Assembly (NCBI GenBank): GCA_050289385.1
Contig: JBNKFQ010000184.1
Coordinates: 1-27,611 of the forward strand
Source of the DNA: JBNKFQ01 sp050289385
GTDB taxonomy: Bacteria; Pseudomonadota; Gammaproteobacteria; Pseudomonadales; Porticoccaceae
DNA: 27,611 nucleotides
Reading direction: 5' to 3'
The notes under the pieces are model-generated. The model did not search any database. It was not told where the DNA came from and was given only the letters and a program-made list of their open reading frames with translations. The stretch's first letter is position 1; the number at the start of each line of letters is the position of its first letter. The position numbers and the translations under genes are program-made. Positions 22,747 to 27,611 of this stretch are shown here, piece by piece.

Positions 22747-25362
22747 ATGAAAGAATTTTGTTGCTTAACAAGTCTGAAAAAAATCAGTGTCGGAATTGTC
22801 GCTGCCGCAGGATTTGGCAGTTTGGCATTCGGTGCTGAAAAAGGTGCAATTTACGATATCAATATTGAAACGCAAAGTACTGCATCGGCACTGATGAAGC
22901 TGGCGCGTGACACTGGCGTGCAAATTATTTTCCCCAACAGCCTTGGCCGCGATACTGAATCGCCTGCACTTGCAGGCCAATTTACTCTGGACCAGGCCTT
23001 GGGAAAAATTCTGGCTGAATCGAATCTGCAATATGAATTTACTGATGAAAAAACGCTGGTGGTTCGCGCTGCAGAGGGGGGGAAATCAGGCTCAAAAACA
23101 CGCGATATGGACGATCGGAAAGACAATATGGTAGAAGAGATCATAGTTACCGCTCAAAAGCGTGGTGCGGGTACCAGTATCCAGGATACCGCCATGGCAA
23201 TTACTGCAATTGGCGGAGAAACTGTTGAAAAACGCGGATTGGTGGGGATGGCCGATTATCTCGGGACACTGCCAGGTGTTAGCGTCCAGGATCGCGGTGC
23301 GGGGCAAAACAGTATTGTGATCCGAGGCGTTGCTGCGTCACCACAAACGGAGACGGAGGCGGTTGGCACCTACTTTGGCGAGTTTCCTCTCGGAGGGGCT
23401 CGGGGCGCCAGTGGCAGCGGTGCGGCGTCAAGCGCCGATTTAAAACTGGTGGATATTGGGCGTATCGAAGTGCTACGTGGTCCGCAGGGTACATTGTATG
23501 GTTCTGGATCTATGGGCGGTACGGTGCGAGTAATGCCAAAAGCGCCGAACCTGGAGTCTCTGGAAGGCCAGATAGCCACCCGCATGTCTCAAACCGGTGG
23601 CCCGGGCGGCACCAACACCATGGTGCAGGGCGTACTGAACCTGCCTCTGATCGAGGACACGCTGGCGATACGGGCCGTGGCCTACAAATATAACAACAGC
23701 GGTTACATCGAAAGCGTAACAGCCAGCTCTGATCAGATCGACGCCGGAGTCGCTGCGGCGGTGGCTCAGGGAGGCGTGGCCAGAGAGGACGATGAAGTTG
23801 CCGGCGATGATTACCTTGGTTACCGCATTTCTGCTCTGTGGCAGGCCAGTGAAAATCTGGATATTACCTTAAGCCATATTCGCCAGGACATCGATCAGGA
23901 TGGTTTTCCCGAAGTGAACCTGAATTTGCCGGGCAAATTCCAGCAGGCTCGAATACATGTTGGTCAAAATGGCCTGATAACAGAAAACCTGAGCCAGGAA
24001 TTTGAAGCCACAAACCTGGTTATTAACTACGATGCTGGCTGGGGAACATTTACCAGTTCCACTGCTGCAATTCAAGCCGACACAGCGGCGCCAGAGGACG
24101 TGAGTTTTGTTCTGTTTATACCTGTGGAACAGGTGGTCAAGAATAAAATTGATCATTTTGTTCAGGAGCTAAGGTTTTCCTCTGACTTTGACGGGCCGTT
24201 TCAGGTTCTGGCCGGAATGTACATCGAAGACATAGACACTGATATGGACAGTGCGCTTAACTGGACCGGCAACGATCCTGCTGCAGAGGCCAATGTGCTG
24301 GCTGCCTGGCCCCTGCCTGCAGACGCACCTCCCGGATTCGCCTGGAGCGATTGGACTGCACCTATCGGTTTAATTGAAACGACCGAACAAAAAGCGTTTT
24401 TTGCGGAGTTTGCTTGGGAGTTTACCGATCAACTGGCGCTAACCGTTGGGGGCCGACACTTTGACTACGAGCAAAAATCCGAATTGATTACCGGCGCTCA
24501 AAACGTGTTTTCGCAAAATTATCTGGAGTTAAGAAATGCCACTGGGGGGGAGGAGAAAGGGCAAAATTACAAGGTAAACCTGACTTTTACGCCAAGTGAA
24601 GATGTGTTGTTGTACGGCCAGTGGTCCGAAGGTTTCCGGATAGGCACAACTCAATTCAGGCCGCAAAACCCCCAGTGTTATAATGATGATGGTTTGCTGG
24701 TGCTGGTGGATGGCTCTACGTTGGAGTTTTCCAGCACCGTTAAGCCGGACAATCTGGAGAGTTTTGAGTTCGGTTTTAAAACCTCTTTGGCTGAAAATCG
24801 CGTTACGCTAAACGGCGCAATTTATCGGATTAACTGGGAAGGTATCCCTGTTGCTGTCCTTGGTGTCTGTGGTACTGGTGTAACAATCAACGCTGGTAAA
24901 TCCACGGCCGAAGGCATTGAACTGGAATCCAAAATACACCTGGCAGATGACTGGCGTCTGGATCTGAGTGCCTCTTACGGCACATCCACGCTGGCGGAAC
25001 AATCTTCAATTGGAAACAGCGGCGACGACTTGCCGGGTTCGGCGGATTTCAATATGAGTGCTGGCCTGGAATACGATTTTACTCTGGCGGGCCACGACGC
25101 GTTTGCCCGCCTGGACTATTCGTATCAGAGCGAGTACTACAATAACACCCGGAAAGTTGGGGAAGCGGCCGGTGGATACGGTTTGGTCAACGTAAAATCC
25201 GGCGTTCGCATTGGCAAAATCGATATTGACCTCTTTGTGCACAACCTGTTGGACGAGGACGGTTTTACCTGGGTGGAAACTGTTTGGAGCACCCTTGGAT
25301 CCCCACGTGCCTATCGACAGCGGCCACGTACCGCTGGCGTGAATCTGGCTTATCACTTCTGA
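22747..25362 (+). CDS. TonB-dependent outer-membrane receptor with STN signalling domain, set C
   Basis: 871 residues. The signal peptide covers 1 to about 30 (ending LAFGA). The STN domain (about 35-108) is periplasmic. A TonB-box-like EEIIVTA lies at 130-136. The plug has GAGTSIQDTAMAITAI, LPGVSVQDRGAGQNS and GRIEVLRGPQGTLYGSGSMG. The barrel ends in VNLAYHF. Cys644 and Cys708 occupy the same loop positions as Cys630/Cys695 of receptor B; the calcium-type loop of B is replaced by YNDDGLLVLVDG. It is closer to receptor B than to A by motif sharing (both have GAGTSIQDTA). The ligand is unknown. A terminator follows. Confidence 0.96.
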   Translation: MKEFCCLTSLKKISVGIVAAAGFGSLAFGAEKGAIYDINIETQSTASALMKLARDTGVQIIFPNSLGRDTESPALAGQFTLDQALGKILAESNLQYEFTDEKTLVVRAAEGGKSGSKTRDMDDRKDNMVEEIIVTAQKRGAGTSIQDTAMAITAIGGETVEKRGLVGMADYLGTLPGVSVQDRGAGQNSIVIRGVAASPQTETEAVGTYFGEFPLGGARGASGSGAASSADLKLVDIGRIEVLRGPQGTLYGSGSMGGTVRVMPKAPNLESLEGQIATRMSQTGGPGGTNTMVQGVLNLPLIEDTLAIRAVAYKYNNSGYIESVTASSDQIDAGVAAAVAQGGVAREDDEVAGDDYLGYRISALWQASENLDITLSHIRQDIDQDGFPEVNLNLPGKFQQARIHVGQNGLITENLSQEFEATNLVINYDAGWGTFTSSTAAIQADTAAPEDVSFVLFIPVEQVVKNKIDHFVQELRFSSDFDGPFQVLAGMYIEDIDTDMDSALNWTGNDPAAEANVLAAWPLPADAPPGFAWSDWTAPIGLIETTEQKAFFAEFAWEFTDQLALTVGGRHFDYEQKSELITGAQNVFSQNYLELRNATGGEEKGQNYKVNLTFTPSEDVLLYGQWSEGFRIGTTQFRPQNPQCYNDDGLLVLVDGSTLEFSSTVKPDNLESFEFGFKTSLAENRVTLNGAIYRINWEGIPVAVLGVCGTGVTINAGKSTAEGIELESKIHLADDWRLDLSASYGTSTLAEQSSIGNSGDDLPGSADFNMSAGLEYDFTLAGHDAFARLDYSYQSEYYNNTRKVGEAAGGYGLVNVKSGVRIGKIDIDLFVHNLLDEDGFTWVETVWSTLGSPRAYRQRPRTAGVNLAYHF

Positions 25363-25379
25363 TATGGCTTGAACTGTCA

Positions 25380-25424
25380 AGAGGCACGAATTAATTCCTC
25401 GTGCCTCTATTTCATTCCTTTTTT
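25380..25424 (+). terminator. Rho-independent terminator after receptor C
   Basis: AGAGGCACGA (25380-25389) pairs perfectly with TCGTGCCTCT (25399-25408) around a 9-base loop, followed by a T-rich tail (ATTTCATTCCTTTTTT). It lies 18 bases after the receptor C stop codon. Confidence 0.85.
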
Positions 25425-25517
25425 ATTTTCCATAATTTCCCGACAACTAACACCTCTCTGGACAAGTAAAATCTTCAGCTCCATTTTCGTCTTCCCATCC
25501 GGATCGGGAGTCGGGTC

Positions 25518-25615
25518 TGATATTGACAACGGGTCAATTTCAAGATTGCCATTTTCCGGATTCAGGCGTATAAAAGCCTACCTTTTTCTGCCCTGACCCG
25601 GGGTGGGGGCGCTGA
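25518..25615. repeat. Dispersed ~95-bp repeat, copy 2, with promoter-like core
   Basis: This is the partner of 20571-20665. The conserved core reads TTGCCA (25546-25551), 17 bases, TATAAA (25569-25574), a near-consensus sigma70 promoter on the plus strand, about 100 bases before the oxygenase start. CGGGTCA near the left end and TGACCCG near the right end form short terminal inverted repeats. It lies in the 311-base gap between receptor C and the oxygenase, which holds no other gene-like content. Confidence 0.7.
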
Positions 25616-25673
25616 GCGGAAACATCTGGAACAACAAACGCCTTTTCTTTCTCCCTGCAGCTTCCACGAAACT

Positions 25674-26273
25674 GTGTCCGAAGGCCTGTACGCCCGTGGC
25701 TGGTGGGTAAAGCCCGGTTGGCTGGCACCTGCATTGGCAGAGCGCTTGAGTGCTGAGCTGGAAGCGTTGGCAGAAGCCGACCGCCTGGAACAGGCTGGCG
25801 TTGGACGAACTCGATTAATTACCGAGCAGATTCGTCGCGACCGTATTCACTGGCTGGATGGCGATACCCTGGCGCAACAACAGTTTCTGGAACAGTTGGA
25901 AGCCCTGCGCCAGGAAATCAACAGCTCCTTGTTTATGGGTTTGTTTGACCTGGAATGTCATTTTGCACTGTACGAACCCGGTGCTTTTTACAAAACGCAC
26001 CGTGACAGCTTTCATGGCGCTGCCAACCGCCTTGTTTCGGTGGTGGCATATCTGAACCCGGGATGGCGACCACAGGATGGCGGGCAACTGGAAATCATGG
26101 ACGAGAGTGGGAACGTGGTGACCACTGTATTGCCAGAAGCAGGGACCCTGGTTGTGTTTCTGAGCGAAGAGATCGAACACGCTGTAGCCCTGACCCATCG
26201 CCGTCGCGCCAGCATTGCAGGCTGGTTCCGTCTCAATAACACCCAAACCCGTCAGGTTGATCCACCTTCATGA
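25674..26273 (+). CDS. 2-oxoglutarate/Fe(II)-dependent oxygenase (SM-20/prolyl-hydroxylase-like)
   Basis: 199 residues forming one double-stranded beta-helix domain. The iron triad is His109-x-Asp111 (in FYKTHRDSF) and His169 (in EEIEHAV). Arg178 (in RRRASIAGWF) fits the 2-oxoglutarate carboxylate anchor. VSVVAYLNPGW and DGGQLEIMDE between them are typical of the 2OG-FeII_Oxy_3 family, which hydroxylates protein or small-molecule substrates in the cytoplasm. The start is taken as GTG 25674; the frame is open further upstream but lacks ATG/GTG/TTG there, and the ribosome site is poor, so the true N-terminus is uncertain. The gene lies downstream of repeat copy 2 with its promoter-like core. 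Confidence 0.88.
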   Translation: MSEGLYARGWWVKPGWLAPALAERLSAELEALAEADRLEQAGVGRTRLITEQIRRDRIHWLDGDTLAQQQFLEQLEALRQEINSSLFMGLFDLECHFALYEPGAFYKTHRDSFHGAANRLVSVVAYLNPGWRPQDGGQLEIMDESGNVVTTVLPEAGTLVVFLSEEIEHAVALTHRRRASIAGWFRLNNTQTRQVDPPS

Positions 26274-26340
26274 ATTTGTGAAAAGGAAAACCTGCAACAC
26301 CCCTGGAAATAAGGTAAGATATCCCGGTCAAGGCTGGTCC

Positions 26341-26380
26341 GGGAAAGAAAGTCACTGATTTTAAAAGAGTTTTCTTTCCC
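26341..26380 (+). terminator. Inverted repeat after the oxygenase gene
   Basis: GGGAAAGAAA (26341-26350) is an exact reverse complement of TTTCTTTCCC (26371-26380), with a 20-base loop. Just upstream CCCGG/CCGGG around 26323-26343 could form a competing hairpin. There is no T-run downstream, so it is a weak terminator candidate. The 328-base gap 26274-26601 otherwise holds only the repeat below and the leader of the next gene. Confidence 0.35.
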
Positions 26381-26531
26381 TTGTTCCCATCTTCAGCTCT
26401 AGCGGTTCTTCAGATTGGAAGAGCAAATCTCTGACAAATATATCTGTCTGATTGACCTGGAAACAGTTCTGGAAACATGGGCCCCGGAACTACCGACCAA
26501 CGCCTGCCCTGAGTATCAATACCACTCCCTG

Positions 26532-26591
26532 GTTTTAAACACGTCACTTAAAAACACATTATTTAAAAACACATCATTTAAAAACAAGAGC
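26532..26591. repeat. Four tandem 15-bp repeats before the carboxypeptidase gene
   Basis: The units GTTTTAAACACGTCA, CTTAAAAACACATTA, TTTAAAAACACATCA and TTTAAAAACAAGAGC run back to back with an exact 15-base period. The last unit ends 10 bases before the ATG at 26602 and lies next to the AGCAGGAT ribosome-site region. Confidence 0.6.
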
Positions 26592-26601
26592 AGGATAAAA
26601 A

Positions 26602-27611
26602 ATGTACTTTTATTATCTTAAAAAAGCAGCAATTACTTTGATTGTCACAATTGCTTTGCTCGGTGCAAACTGCTTTGCTGGCATCAAAATGAAACCAACA
26701 CCCCTGCCCGGCCTTCAGTATCAAAAGCTGCTGCATTCAAATCAATACGATTCGAGTATCCCAACGCCTGAATCATTGCTTGGGTTTCCGGTAGGTCAAC
26801 GAACCGCAACGCCATCCCAAATAGTTGAGGCTATAAAAGCCTGGAATCAGGCCAGTGAAAAAATGAAGCTGGTTGAATACGCCAGAACTCATGAAAACAG
26901 GCCGCTCTTTTACGCAATTATTTCCACGCCTGAAAATCTGGCAAAAATCAATTCCGTGAAACAGGATTTGGCGCAACTGGCTAACCCCGGAAATCTGGAT
27001 GCTGGTGAGGCAGACAAGATAATAGATCGTTTACCTGCCGTTGCATGGATGGGGTACTCAATTCATGGCAATGAGTCTTCCGGTTCAGACGCCTCTTTGG
27101 CGGCGATTTATCACTTGATTGCCTCTCAGGACAGAGACGTAAAAGATCTGTTGTCAAAGAGCATTATTATCATCGACCCGTCCATGAACCCGGATGGTCG
27201 AGCCAGATTTGTCAAAATGCTTGAGCAAAGCAGGGGCGTTGCACCCAATGTCGACACACAATCTTTATTGCATTCGGGAGTATGGCCCTGGGGCAGAACC
27301 AATCATTATCTGTTTGATTTAAACCGTGATTTTGTCTTGGGGGTTCACCCGGAAACGATTGGCCGAGTCAAGGCCATTAACCAGTGGCATCCGCAGCTGA
27401 TGATTGATGGCCACGAGATGGGGTCTTCGGATACGTATCTGTTTGCTCCACCAAGGGCACCGCTTAACGAGAATCTGGCTCCGACAATGAAAAAATGGAG
27501 CAATGTTTTTGCCAACGACCAGGCGTCTGCGTTTGATCAGCAAGGCTGGCCCTACTATACCGGGGAATGGTTTGAAAAATTGTATCCGGGGTATTCAAGC
27601 TACTCTGAATT
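26602..27611 (+). CDS. Exported M14 family zinc carboxypeptidase, 3' end outside window
   Basis: The frame is open from ATG 26602 to the window edge (336 residues visible). The signal peptide covers 1 to about 26 (charged KK, hydrophobic TLIVTIALLGANC, then FA-G). The M14 zinc site is complete so far: His155-Gly-Asn-Glu158 (AWMGYSIHGNESSG) and the third ligand His271 (LMIDGHEMGSSDTYLF). IIDPSMNPDGRARF and FDLNRDFVLGVHPET supply the substrate-carboxylate-binding Arg and Asn-Arg positions. The catalytic Glu expected further on is beyond the edge. The protein is likely periplasmic or secreted and trims C-terminal residues from peptides. AGG about 8 bases upstream supports the start. Confidence 0.93.
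   Translation, partial: MYFYYLKKAAITLIVTIALLGANCFAGIKMKPTPLPGLQYQKLLHSNQYDSSIPTPESLLGFPVGQRTATPSQIVEAIKAWNQASEKMKLVEYARTHENRPLFYAIISTPENLAKINSVKQDLAQLANPGNLDAGEADKIIDRLPAVAWMGYSIHGNESSGSDASLAAIYHLIASQDRDVKDLLSKSIIIIDPSMNPDGRARFVKMLEQSRGVAPNVDTQSLLHSGVWPWGRTNHYLFDLNRDFVLGVHPETIGRVKAINQWHPQLMIDGHEMGSSDTYLFAPPRAPLNENLAPTMKKWSNVFANDQASAFDQQGWPYYTGEWFEKLYPGYSSYSE

Noticed and set aside
26415..26621. Small plus-strand frame of 68 codons running through the 15-bp repeats into the carboxypeptidase start
   Set aside because: It starts with TTG without a ribosome site, its 3' half is the repeat itself, and it overlaps the well-supported M14 gene start.

Overview
The window looks like a chromosomal segment of a free-living, probably aquatic or marine, Gammaproteobacterium. 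The base composition is moderate. The housekeeping genes (single-chain L-serine dehydratase, beta-carbonic anhydrase, YgeA-type racemase, MenI/YdiI-type and YiiD-type thioesterases) are gammaproteobacterial in style, and there is an unusual wealth of TonB-dependent receptors with Fec-type regulators. Species cannot be fixed from sequence alone. No tRNA, rRNA, CRISPR array, transposase or phage gene was seen.

Layout. 1-837 is the 3' end of a large exported beta-propeller/sortilin-like protein. 885-2749 (minus) holds a GIN-domain (DUF2807) lipoprotein candidate and a DUF697 membrane protein. 3005-4408 (minus) is sdaA, divergent from a short MgtC/SapB protein that is followed by the carbonic anhydrase can. 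A structured region with a strong orphan terminator (5961-5990) separates can from a GNAT acetyltransferase and an amino-acid racemase. 7384-7680 (minus) is the broken C-terminal end of a RimK-type ATP-grasp gene. 7855-9441 is a KefB/CPA2-type cation:proton antiporter with a TrkA-N domain.

The centre (9562-25362) is the striking part: three consecutive sets of ECF sigma factor, FecR-type transmembrane sensor and STN-bearing TonB-dependent receptor. Set A (9562-14380) and set C (20937-25362) read sigma-fecR-receptor on the plus strand. Set B is rearranged: fecR and sigma run on the minus strand (15553-17163), divergent from their receptor (17416-19986). Two hotdog thioesterase genes sit between sets A and B. 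The three receptors are clear paralogues, sharing the TonB-box and plug motifs. By analogy with FecIRA/FpvIR/FoxIR, ligand binding outside would be passed through the STN domain to FecR, which would release the sigma factor to transcribe the receptor gene. No siderophore synthesis, inner-membrane importer or TonB/ExbBD gene lies in the window, so the ligand is unknown.

The receptor leaders and the gaps after the receptors hold most of the unexplained structure: a 5' leader with mutually exclusive hairpins (11425-11513), nested dyads and a Shine-Dalgarno-touching hairpin before receptor B (17221-17407), a ~95-bp dispersed repeat carrying a conserved promoter-like core (20571-20665 and 25518-25615), and a decayed exported-protein gene with a slippery heptamer (20091-20543). 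The window ends with a 2OG-Fe(II) oxygenase (25674-26273) and the start of an exported M14 metallocarboxypeptidase (26602 to the edge).
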